From IMG/VR virus record IMGVR_UViG_3300036770_004392, positions 1-52,652 of that record: a stretch of 52,652 bases of DNA; one strand, given 5' to 3'. The translations under genes were made by a program, and so were the position numbers. Under the pieces are notes generated by a model. The model searched no databases. It was not told where the DNA came from and worked only from the letters and a program-made list of their open reading frames with translations. The stretch comes from a virus. Of this stretch, positions 22,942 through 30,774 are shown in pieces; positions within the stretch are counted from its first letter, which is position 1, and each line of letters starts with the position of its first letter.

Positions 22942-23287
22942 TATCAATCAAAGCCTCGACCGATCTATTCTTTTTAAGCGATTGATAATTATTATAATAA
23001 CTATTACTAGCAATAAAATATTGGTTAATTATATCTTCTAAGAATTTATTAAGATCATTGATACGGATAGGTAATTCATTATCATCGATAACTACTACAT
23101 CAGTTGTATGATTCAAATCAACCAAGGTTTTTATAAAAGTAATTAGATCCTTAGTAATAGTAAACGTGCCTCCATTTTGATAAAAGACACAATCATTGCG
23201 ATATTTTTCTTTAAGAGATCTTTTCTGATTATTTAGAGTTACCATAAAATTGGCAAACTCGAGAGCTTTTTCTAAGCGTTCATCCAT
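22934..23287 (-). CDS. Hypothetical protein, 117 aa
   Basis: A mostly helical, charged protein (LEKALEFANFMVTLNNQKRSLKEKY at the start) with a middle strand (DVVVIDDNELPIRI) and a Tyr/Asn-rich tail. GGAG lies eight bases from the ATG, inside a predicted hairpin. It opens the glycosyltransferase gene block right after the tail-fibre genes. Similar short helical proteins occur next to fibre genes in T4-like marine phages, and they may be chaperones, but I have no motif to support this here. Confidence 0.65.
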   Translation of the reverse strand: MDERLEKALEFANFMVTLNNQKRSLKEKYRNDCVFYQNGGTFTITKDLITFIKTLVDLNHTTDVVVIDDNELPIRINDLNKFLEDIINQYFIASNSYYNNYQSLKKNRSVEALIDNE

Positions 23288-23288
23288 A

Positions 23289-23328
23289 TTTTCTCCGACA
23301 TGATACGGTACTTATCTTAAGGAGAAAA
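23289..23328 (-). promoter_or_regulatory. Hairpin that can hide the ribosome binding site of the 117-aa gene
   Basis: On the transcript, UUUUCUCC (from 23328 down to 23321) can pair over eight bases with GGAGAAAA (23296-23289), which contains the Shine-Dalgarno sequence. A short inner stem GAUA/UAUC stacks in the loop. There is no U-run after the stem, so it is not a typical terminator. It may limit or delay translation of the gene at 23287, or serve as an RNA processing site between fibre and glycosyltransferase genes. Confidence 0.4.
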
Positions 23329-23340
23329 ATGTAAAAAAAT

Positions 23341-24237
23341 TTATGGACCAGAACTTGTAGCGACAGTTGGAGCAGATAAAGTTACTGTAGCACCAGTTGG
23401 AGGTGTAGCTGCTTGAGGTCTATAGGTTTGAATTTTACTGTTTAAAGTTCCATCTACGTTTTCATCAATATTTTCACTTTGATCATCTCGATAAGTAATT
23501 CGCCATGTCATTTGTGTTGCTGTTCCGGAACTATTACTTGCCACATTACATAATGCTTCTACTTGAATATCATTTTGAGAATAAGTTGCACCACCTGTAA
23601 TTGAAAATATAGTTTGATAAGAACTAGTTAAATCATACCAACCTACACTCGAGGCACTTCCTGCAAAGGCAGTAGTCGATTCATAATTGAATCTCATTGG
23701 TCTAAAACTAGCTGTTAAAGCATTCCAAGATACACCTTTAGATGCTGAAAATCCTGACATAGAAGGAGAAAATCTAATCTCCCCTCCAGCATTAAAATAA
23801 TGTCTACCTGCATCAGCACTAGAAAATGTAATAGTTACAATATGTTGTCTAGTACCATTCCATCCTGATATAGATGCAGAAATTGGCTCTTCTAAGGACA
23901 TCTGAGCAGCAGCAGCATTAAATCTAGTACCAGTTAATGATATAATTGCATTTGAATATGCTATCCAATCACTAGCATAAATTACACCTCCAGATGAAAT
24001 TGTAGCTAGAGCAGGATTAAACACAGCATTTGTCTGATGAATAGATATTGACTCTATATCTGCTTTTAAATTTATTATGTGGCTAGCTGCAACATTTGCA
24101 TGTACAGCGACTTGAGAACTAGCCAACGTTTGACCATATCCTCTATCACCCGTTCCATTGCCTAAAATAGTGGCTACTGCACTTTGTAGTCCATTATAAT
24201 CTGCCGCCTCTATAATATTTCCCTGACCAATTGTCAT
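23341..24237 (-). CDS. Tail-fibre-like virion protein, 298 aa
   Basis: A protein rich in Ser, Thr, Ala and Gly, with an N-terminal segment (GNIIEAADYNGLQSAVATILG) and a beta-rich C-terminal half. HIVTITFSSADAGRHYFNAGGEIRFS near residues 130-155 is a motif recurring in distal virion proteins of marine T4-like phages. Low-complexity composition and its place after the fibre genes support a structural, possibly host-contacting role. AAGGAAT lies at a good distance before the ATG. The exact position in the virion is unknown. Confidence 0.7.
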   Translation of the reverse strand: MTIGQGNIIEAADYNGLQSAVATILGNGTGDRGYGQTLASSQVAVHANVAASHIINLKADIESISIHQTNAVFNPALATISSGGVIYASDWIAYSNAIISLTGTRFNAAAAQMSLEEPISASISGWNGTRQHIVTITFSSADAGRHYFNAGGEIRFSPSMSGFSASKGVSWNALTASFRPMRFNYESTTAFAGSASSVGWYDLTSSYQTIFSITGGATYSQNDIQVEALCNVASNSSGTATQMTWRITYRDDQSENIDENVDGTLNSKIQTYRPQAATPPTGATVTLSAPTVATSSGP

Positions 24238-24256
24238 TGTAGATTCCTTAGCTTAT

Positions 24257-25267
24257 TTACAATATCACTGCTTCAACTAATTTTACTCCATCATTAGAAC
24301 TAGATTCTAAAGAAATAGCAAATACATCAGCAGACCCCGGAGGTGCTTTAATTGCTACACCATTAGCACTAGCTACCATTCTGTCTCCTTTTGAAATTAA
24401 TCCTTGAACCCTAGTTGGAACTCGACCTTTTAAAGCTATTAAAGTTCCTCCTTCTAATTGACTATTCATTACATAAGCAGGATGAGCACTTACTACACCT
24501 ATAGCTCTTTGTCCAATATCACTAGCTGTAATTTCTTTTTCGCCACCAATAACTACTACTGTACCTACCTCATATTCTACATCAGCAAGATATTTTTCAG
24601 CTAAGTCAGCATATGTAGATTGTAGTCTAGAACCGCTGCCTAACGACCAATCGCCTGTTATAGTACCAGCTGTAGATGATCCTCCGGTGGTTAATGAAGT
24701 AGTTTGTACACTGGCAAATTGCACATTGCTTGATGTAGTAAGTCCACTACATGTTCCTGTTATAGTTCCACTGGTTAAATCTAAATTTATCCCTGTTTGC
24801 CCTGTAGTATCACCTACCGTTATTCCAGATATTAATCCCTGAACATCTACCCAACTAGGAGCATTACCAGCACCATTAGATTTTAAAACATACCCTGTAG
24901 TACCCGGAGATAAAAACGCTGTCACACTACTATTTGACTGATAAGGAATAGACCCTGTCGATCCTCCTGCTAGACTAGTAGCAGTTGCAGAATTTCCTGT
25001 GCATGATCCAGAGGATCCCGACACATTTCCAGTTACATCTCCTATTAACGCTCCTCTAAATTTAGCAGCATAAAGATCGGCTTGACCGTCCCTGGCTGCA
25101 ATAGTATTTGGATCGGCTGCTATGGAGCTAGCAAAATAAGAAATACCACATAAAAGATAATCAGCATTTGTCGAATTAACCGCTGCACCTACACCAATCA
25201 AAACATCACCGGCTTGTAGTTCTTCTATAGTTGATCCATTTAATACTAAAGGATATCTATTGGCCAT
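24257..25267 (-). CDS. Tail fibre protein, 336 aa
   Basis: The first 140 residues contain Gly/Ser/Thr-rich fibre repeats (GNVSGSSGSCTGNSATATSLAG, GTTGYVLKSNGAGNAPSW). The C-terminal third holds YADLAEKYLADVEYEVGTVV, a motif found in the C-terminal (tip) part of many marine phage fibres, followed by GQRAIGVVSAHPAYVMN. The gene has a strong AAGGAAAA ribosome binding site. It is one of a row of minus-strand fibre genes and could be the receptor-binding tip. Host range would depend on it, but this is inference from family resemblance. Confidence 0.78.
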   Translation of the reverse strand: MANRYPLVLNGSTIEELQAGDVLIGVGAAVNSTNADYLLCGISYFASSIAADPNTIAARDGQADLYAAKFRGALIGDVTGNVSGSSGSCTGNSATATSLAGGSTGSIPYQSNSSVTAFLSPGTTGYVLKSNGAGNAPSWVDVQGLISGITVGDTTGQTGINLDLTSGTITGTCSGLTTSSNVQFASVQTTSLTTGGSSTAGTITGDWSLGSGSRLQSTYADLAEKYLADVEYEVGTVVVIGGEKEITASDIGQRAIGVVSAHPAYVMNSQLEGGTLIALKGRVPTRVQGLISKGDRMVASANGVAIKAPPGSADVFAISLESSSNDGVKLVEAVIL

Positions 25268-25278
25268 TTACTTTTTCC

Positions 25279-26838
25279 TTAATTACTTAATACAGATATA
25301 TCAGCAAAACTACCATCTCTTCTTTTTACACTAAAAGATGATAGAATTTGCCCCCAATAAGGAGCTGAAGTAACACTGCCATTCCCTACCTGGGTAAAAT
25401 ATTTTTTGATTGCTAAACTATTAGGAATCACGAAACCTGTAGTACTAGGAGCAGTTTGATAAGGAACTGCTCCAAATTCTCCTCCTGCTATCTTAGCACC
25501 CCCTAAAATATTTACATTTAAAGTGTTAGTAGCAGAGTTATATATAAAATTCTCATTAACTTTCAGTTCATTATAACCATCTGTAGCCAAAACGAAAGGT
25601 ACATATGTTGTTATAGTTCCTGAATTCACATCTATTTCGACTTTATCTGCTTCCGTTGCTCTTTCTGATAGACCTTTAAACACTCTAGCAGTAATATCAC
25701 CGTCTGCATCTCTGCTTACAATCGAACGCTTGTCTACTGTGCTTGGAGTAAGAATGGATGCAGTAATATAATCTGTATTAACTAATAAAGCATTAGAATT
25801 TGTAGCTACTCCGTTGAAAGCATTTGCCCAGACTACATTAAATTTTCTTGCAGAAGACCCAATGTTATTAACACCTGAAGTACTAGGATCGTTAGATGGT
25901 AAAGCTTTATCATATCCTGGTAGGATATCTTTGCCTACAAACTCTACAGGATACTTCAACCCACTAGAATTTGTAATCACACGTATACTGGAACTAACGC
26001 TGTTTTTGATTATAGGGGTTGTAGCATCAGTGTCTATATAAACTGCTAAATCCTCATCATTACCAACTGTAAACCCTGGGTCATAAAATCTAACTTTTGT
26101 TGGAAATATTGTGTTTATTGCTGTGGCAAAATCCGTATCTTTTTTTCCATTTAATCTCAAACTATTGCTAGCTGTTCCCCATAAACTAAATTTAGGTTCA
26201 TTATCAACACCAAAATCTGTTACACCATAATTAGAAGCAGCAGAACTAGTTTGTTTTGTCCAAGGTAATGTTATTCCTTCTTTTATAACATCAAAAGAGC
26301 TAGAAGTTGTAAGTTGGTTCGGTGCTATTCTAAAATCAGTTTTACTTATAACATACGTTGTCTCATCATTAACAATACATTCAATAATAGCATGATTTCC
26401 GCCATAAATATCTGAAACTACTTTACTTCTCATCTGAGTAGTTCCAAACCCAGCAGCAACTTCTGGACCGATAAGTGTAAAATCAGTGCCATTATTAACG
26501 AATAATTGTTTTGTAGTTGTTTTAAACCACAAATCACCAGCTGTTTGACCTACTGGTTGATCTGGCGAAGCATCGGCTCCAGCTGTCTTCCATGCTACTC
26601 CAGTATAATAATTTAATCTTTTTGTGCTACTATTATACCAAATTTGCCCACTTACAGGTTTAGGCGGTGCTGTTGGATTACTAAAATGCTCAAGTAAGTG
26701 TAAAAAATTCTCGTTTTGAGCTTCCCCATAACCAGCATAATTTTTGCCAATAAGCTTGATATCTAACGTACTATCAATAGTTCCGTCGTCAACAACGGTG
26801 AGCGTTGTTCCATTAAATCTGTCAATACTATATGGCAT
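25279..26838 (-). CDS. Tail fibre protein with shared N-terminal fibre module, 519 aa
   Basis: Residues about 20-120 form the module shared with the two fibre genes upstream: LIGKNYAGYGEAQNENFLHLLE, GQIWYNSSTKRLNYYTGVAWK, then GDLWFKTTTKQLFVNNG and LIGPEVAAGFGT. The remainder is Ser/Thr/Asn-rich beta structure, with fibre repeats near the end (FGAVPYQTAPSTTGFVIPN). An AATAAATA late promoter motif lies 22 bases upstream of the ATG. The shared N-terminal module probably fixes each fibre to the same attachment partner, and different C-termini give different functions. Confidence 0.78.
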   Translation of the reverse strand: MPYSIDRFNGTTLTVVDDGTIDSTLDIKLIGKNYAGYGEAQNENFLHLLEHFSNPTAPPKPVSGQIWYNSSTKRLNYYTGVAWKTAGADASPDQPVGQTAGDLWFKTTTKQLFVNNGTDFTLIGPEVAAGFGTTQMRSKVVSDIYGGNHAIIECIVNDETTYVISKTDFRIAPNQLTTSSSFDVIKEGITLPWTKQTSSAASNYGVTDFGVDNEPKFSLWGTASNSLRLNGKKDTDFATAINTIFPTKVRFYDPGFTVGNDEDLAVYIDTDATTPIIKNSVSSSIRVITNSSGLKYPVEFVGKDILPGYDKALPSNDPSTSGVNNIGSSARKFNVVWANAFNGVATNSNALLVNTDYITASILTPSTVDKRSIVSRDADGDITARVFKGLSERATEADKVEIDVNSGTITTYVPFVLATDGYNELKVNENFIYNSATNTLNVNILGGAKIAGGEFGAVPYQTAPSTTGFVIPNSLAIKKYFTQVGNGSVTSAPYWGQILSSFSVKRRDGSFADISVLSN

Positions 26839-26860
26839 TCTTTAAACCCCTTATTCTATA

Positions 26861-26868
26861 TATTTATT
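26861..26868 (-). promoter_or_regulatory. T4-type late promoter motif AATAAATA
   Basis: Read on the minus strand it is AATAAATA, within one base of the T4 late TATAAATA and inside the NATAAATA pattern of marine T4-like phages. It ends 22 bases before the ATG at 26838 and lies across the stop region of the upstream fibre gene. Confidence 0.5.
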
Positions 26869-26869
26869 A

Positions 26870-27928
26870 TCAATGCAGATCTACCCATGCCCCGTTAGCT
26901 CTAGCTTGAACTTTGTTTACAGTAAGATTGTAAATTATTTCTCCATCTTCAAAAGGAATACTAGAGTCTCTATTATCTCTTTGAAGAGTAGTAAAAGTAG
27001 GCAATTTAAACATTTTAGATGCCCTTAGAGACCCATCAATATCTAAACTATACTGTGGAACTGACTGAAAGATTCCCACTCGTTGCTGTGGCATTGCATT
27101 CGAAACTATAGACAATCCTGCTGAGTTTACATTTACCCTTACTTCATCTAAAGGCCCTAGATACAATACTGTATTATTTTTAATCCTAATTGGGCCTAAT
27201 GCATTGTTATCAATGTCATTACGAAGAACAGTATCTGCGTCTAATAAAGAACCATCAGAATAAACTAAATTGTCGGCTTTTGTTGCTGTTACATTAAATT
27301 TAAGAGCAGTTTGTCCTCCCACTGGAACATTACATACATTAAATCCCGGCTTAATTGGGTTATTAATTATTCCCTGCGGGAAAACTCCATCCGGAATACT
27401 AAAATCAGTAGCAGAACTACTAAAAATCCCTAAAATCGAACTACCGAGCCATAAAACTAAAATTACTCTTTCAACATTATTAGCATCGTTAATAGTTCTA
27501 GTCTCGAATCCACTTATACCCTGACTTGCTTTATAACCTGGGCCGACTAGTTTTAGCCCTTCTTCTCCGTCATACATCCACAACTGATTTTCAGCACTGT
27601 CTATCCAAAAGTCACCTTGAGTTAAACTAGCTACTAAGGGTGGTGTTCCTGAAACAATAGGACCACTTGTTTGTTTCCATTGTTGTCCGGTATAAACCTT
27701 CAACCTTAATTCATTAGTGTCATACCAAATTTGCCCAGTTGTTGGATTATTAGGAGAGCTAGTATTAGCAAAATTCTCTAAAAGTTTAACAAAATTTTCA
27801 TTTAGGTAGGATCCAAAATTTGAAGTATTCTTACCTATTAAAGTTAAATCTGTGCTAACTTGATCTAAACTACTATCAATAACGTCCGCAAGTAAAGACC
27901 CGTCAGTCCTAAATATTTTGTAACTCAT
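26870..27928 (-). CDS. Tail fibre protein with shared N-terminal fibre module, 352 aa
   Basis: MSYKIFRTDGSLL leads into the module common to the fibre trio (LIGKNTSNFGSYLNENFVKLLE, GQIWYDTNELRLKVYTGQQWK, GDFWIDSAENQLWMYDG). A beta-rich middle follows, ending in ILGI- and PVGG-containing segments and a C-terminal TLQRDNRDSSIPFEDGEIIYN block of the kind that closes many phage fibre proteins. It starts in an ATGA overlap with the collar-domain fibre upstream. It is the shortest of the three and lacks the collar domain, so it may be a connector or side fibre. Confidence 0.75.
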   Translation of the reverse strand: MSYKIFRTDGSLLADVIDSSLDQVSTDLTLIGKNTSNFGSYLNENFVKLLENFANTSSPNNPTTGQIWYDTNELRLKVYTGQQWKQTSGPIVSGTPPLVASLTQGDFWIDSAENQLWMYDGEEGLKLVGPGYKASQGISGFETRTINDANNVERVILVLWLGSSILGIFSSSATDFSIPDGVFPQGIINNPIKPGFNVCNVPVGGQTALKFNVTATKADNLVYSDGSLLDADTVLRNDIDNNALGPIRIKNNTVLYLGPLDEVRVNVNSAGLSIVSNAMPQQRVGIFQSVPQYSLDIDGSLRASKMFKLPTFTTLQRDNRDSSIPFEDGEIIYNLTVNKVQARANGAWVDLH

Positions 27929-30138
27929 TCTTGATATCTTCCAGTAAAAATAATATAATTTATAGCCAAATATGGATTCATAACATTAGAAGAAACTCCA
28001 GTGCTAGCAGGAGTAGTTCCTCCTGTTACTATTGTTCCTAAAGAAACATTCACTAAACTTTCATTTCCTCCAGAACCTCCAAGATTATCAGCAGCACTAT
28101 CACTTACCCTATCTACTAGACTAGGAGTTGCTACCAACTGAGTAACTTGTGTTGCAGTAAAGTTAATACTTCCCACTGTGTAAGGACTGGCACCATTTAT
28201 AGTAAGTTGGGTGCTACTGTCAACTGCTACAATTGTTGTAATTCCTCCAAATGATCCTAAACCAGATACTTTACTTAACAACATTCCTGCAAACAACCCA
28301 GTTGTAGAATTTATTCCTGTTATTGTAGTTGTAGTTGGCGAACTTAAAGATTCTTGAATAACTCCTGAAAATCCTGTTAATGATACTGTATTTTGAGGAA
28401 CTTGAATTCCATTATACATTGTGTCTCTACCGAGAGCGAATCTTCCCCTGAGATCAGGTAACTTAAAAGTTCCAACCCCAAGTAATGTTCCTACATTATA
28501 CAACCCGCCAATTATATCATACAATTCTGGATAATTGGCTCTTAAAACTTCTGCTCCATCGCAGAACAAGTACCCATTAGGTGGCGAAATTCCAGCATAA
28601 GGCACAATTGTTCCTACAGGAACCACAGCTATACGAGAAAATAATAAATTTCTAGTTGTTTTTTTAACTAAACCGTTCTGAATTACAAGAAATGTATCAT
28701 TAGGTAAAGCTGTATTTCCAGTGATAGTTTCTTTATCATTTAAAAAGGAAGGGTCAATTTCTACTGTAAACGTTTTTTGTGTGCCACCTGTAGCACCATC
28801 GAATAAAATTGAACCGTTGCTAGTGGTTCTTATATCACCACTAATACTAAAAGTTGTAGTGTTTGCTAACTGAGTAGCTGTACCGCTTATGCTACCAGTA
28901 TAGACTCCAGTAAAATTACCTATAAATTGTGTTGTACCTGCATTATTTCCTACAACATCCGCATATACACGCCCATATGCTTTATCACTATCTCCTAAAT
29001 TATAAATTGAATTAGCACTAGGAATAATAGTCTTTGATATTGTGGTATCATTCAAAGTAGTCTGTGATCCTACAAATAATTTCTTTGCTATACTTGTTCC
29101 ACCGGCAACAGTAAGAGCACCTGTTAAATTTGTAACAGTTGTATTAGATGCTAAATCGGTAGACCCTAATATCTTTACTGACTGAGAAAACTTTCCGGAC
29201 CCTACTACATCCAAAGTTTCTAAAGGATTTATATTATTAACACCTATTCTAGTTCCTTTTAGTGTGAGCAAATCTACAGCATTAGGATTTACATAGGTTC
29301 GAAAAATAGTATTGGCACCATCTGTATTGTTGTAGATAACTAATTCTCCGCCAGAATTACTAGCAAAACTTATATTAGAGTTAGATCCTAATGTTAAACC
29401 TTCGTCACTTCTAATAGTAAATCTATAATCTGTTGCACCTGCAATATCAGATCTTAAAAATTTTGTAGATTCAACAGTAAAATTTCCTACTAATAATGCG
29501 CTTGCTTTTTCAGCCGTTCCCCAAAATTTATTAGAAACTCCTCCTGATTCTGCAAATGCTTTGCTACTAAGATTAATACCAGGATTTAGCTCAACAAACC
29601 CATCAATAGTAATCTTTGGTGTGAACTTATTTTTTGTTAAAATTATAACCGTTTCACCGCCTACAACAAATCTAATTATTATTCTATCAATATTTAAAGT
29701 ATCTTTTATTGTTTCAATTACCGGACCACTATCAGACCCTTGGCTAAACTGCGGACCGATCAATATCCAACTAGCTCCAGACCAGAAAAATAACTGCTTG
29801 TTTGTTAAATCTACCCAAATATCGCCAACTTTTTTATTTGTAGGTGGAGTGAAAGATTTAAAAACGTTTCCTGCTGGTCCATAAGTTTGCCCATCAAACA
29901 CTTTTAATTGATTGTTGTTACTATCATACCAAATTTGTCCGACAACTGATTTAGTAGGTAATGGCTGAGCAGTACCGGCAAAATTTTCTAAAAGATGTAA
30001 AAAATTTTCTCCTATTGACCTTGCGTATCCTGGATAGTTTTTACCGACAAACTCTAAACTAGTTTGAGTGTTTAATTGACTATCTTCTACAGTTATAGGA
30101 TTTTTTGTAGTATCAGTAAAATTCAATGTGTATGGCAT
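27925..30138 (-). CDS. Tail fibre protein with phage tail collar domain
   Basis: The ATG at 30138 gives MPYTLNF, in line with MPYSIDR of the paralogue at 26838; the GTG four codons upstream is rejected. Residues about 15-130 are the shared fibre module (FVGKNYPGYARSIGENFLHLLE, GQIWYDSNNNQLKVFDG). Central residues are Ser/Thr/Ile-rich beta repeats. Residues about 505-580 form a phage tail collar domain (VPVGTIVPYAGISPPNGYLFC, FKLPDLRGRFALGRD). This domain caps short and long fibres in T4-like phages. The C-terminus ends in SSNVMNPYLAINYIIF, a standard collar-domain ending. It is the largest fibre in the row. Confidence 0.85.
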   Translation of the reverse strand: MPYTLNFTDTTKNPITVEDSQLNTQTSLEFVGKNYPGYARSIGENFLHLLENFAGTAQPLPTKSVVGQIWYDSNNNQLKVFDGQTYGPAGNVFKSFTPPTNKKVGDIWVDLTNKQLFFWSGASWILIGPQFSQGSDSGPVIETIKDTLNIDRIIIRFVVGGETVIILTKNKFTPKITIDGFVELNPGINLSSKAFAESGGVSNKFWGTAEKASALLVGNFTVESTKFLRSDIAGATDYRFTIRSDEGLTLGSNSNISFASNSGGELVIYNNTDGANTIFRTYVNPNAVDLLTLKGTRIGVNNINPLETLDVVGSGKFSQSVKILGSTDLASNTTVTNLTGALTVAGGTSIAKKLFVGSQTTLNDTTISKTIIPSANSIYNLGDSDKAYGRVYADVVGNNAGTTQFIGNFTGVYTGSISGTATQLANTTTFSISGDIRTTSNGSILFDGATGGTQKTFTVEIDPSFLNDKETITGNTALPNDTFLVIQNGLVKKTTRNLLFSRIAVVPVGTIVPYAGISPPNGYLFCDGAEVLRANYPELYDIIGGLYNVGTLLGVGTFKLPDLRGRFALGRDTMYNGIQVPQNTVSLTGFSGVIQESLSSPTTTTITGINSTTGLFAGMLLSKVSGLGSFGGITTIVAVDSSTQLTINGASPYTVGSINFTATQVTQLVATPSLVDRVSDSAADNLGGSGGNESLVNVSLGTIVTGGTTPASTGVSSNVMNPYLAINYIIFTGRYQE

Positions 30139-30139
30139 A

Positions 30140-30748
30140 TTAGATCTCACTTAATCCTGTTAAACTTTGTACTCTTACTGTATAATCTATCTGAATTAAA
30201 CGATTCAAACTTTTTTGTACAGGGTGAAAAATAACATGAGTTAATAATCGTCCATCACCATCTGGATTATATGATTCTAGCCCTAGCTCATCAAATACAT
30301 AAGTTCCTTCATTATTAGAACTATTATCAAAAGCCTCTTGATCAGCTGGCTCACCGTAATCTAATAAGCACGTAACAAAAATGTCTGTGTAATTAGTACC
30401 TGTTATATGCCTAGTCTCAAGTTTATTTCTAATAGGATCGATATTAACAACAGATCTATCATCGATAACTTTACTGTATGTTTTATTATATAAGCTGGCA
30501 TTAGTGCCCGTGCTATTAGGAGTCAAGTAAGTTATAATTCCGGTAGGATCGATCGTTGTTCCTCCATTACCAAAAATCATTTTATAAACAAAACCTCTAC
30601 CCGAATTAGCCATGCTTTCTGCTAGACCTATACTCATATTTTCATAATGTATAGCATTACGCTTATTAATATAAACTTTTCCGGAATTAGGATCAAATAT
30701 TTTTATATGACCTTCTATATGAATTCCTGTTAATTCTTTATCTAGCAT
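30140..30748 (-). CDS. Virion structural protein, 202 aa, between baseplate and fibre genes
   Basis: The ATG at 30748 (MLDKELTGIHIEGHIKIFD) is preferred over the TTG at 30766, because the late promoter motif ends only 18 bases before the ATG and the TTG would lie ahead of the RNA start. DPNSGKVYINKRNAIHYENMS near residue 20 is typical of a small virion protein found after the baseplate wedge genes in marine T4-like phages. The protein is otherwise beta-rich, with a C-terminal HPVQKSLNRLIQIDYTVRV segment. It may occupy the gp8 or fibre-attachment place, but this is not certain. Confidence 0.7.
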   Translation of the reverse strand: MLDKELTGIHIEGHIKIFDPNSGKVYINKRNAIHYENMSIGLAESMANSGRGFVYKMIFGNGGTTIDPTGIITYLTPNSTGTNASLYNKTYSKVIDDRSVVNIDPIRNKLETRHITGTNYTDIFVTCLLDYGEPADQEAFDNSSNNEGTYVFDELGLESYNPDGDGRLLTHVIFHPVQKSLNRLIQIDYTVRVQSLTGLSEI

Positions 30749-30766
30749 AGTTTTGTCTCTTTTCAA

Positions 30767-30774
30767 TATTTATT
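30767..30774 (-). promoter_or_regulatory. T4-type late promoter motif AATAAATA
   Basis: Minus-strand AATAAATA overlaps the stop region of the giant gene and lies 18 bases before the ATG at 30748, the same spacing as in front of gp6. It probably starts a transcript for the fibre genes. Confidence 0.5.

Noticed and set aside
3105-23287. Classical RiPP cluster with a short precursor peptide
   Set aside because: I looked for a small gene with leader and core repeats next to the radical SAM genes and found none; gaps are too short. A precursor coded elsewhere, or a virion protein as substrate, cannot be excluded.
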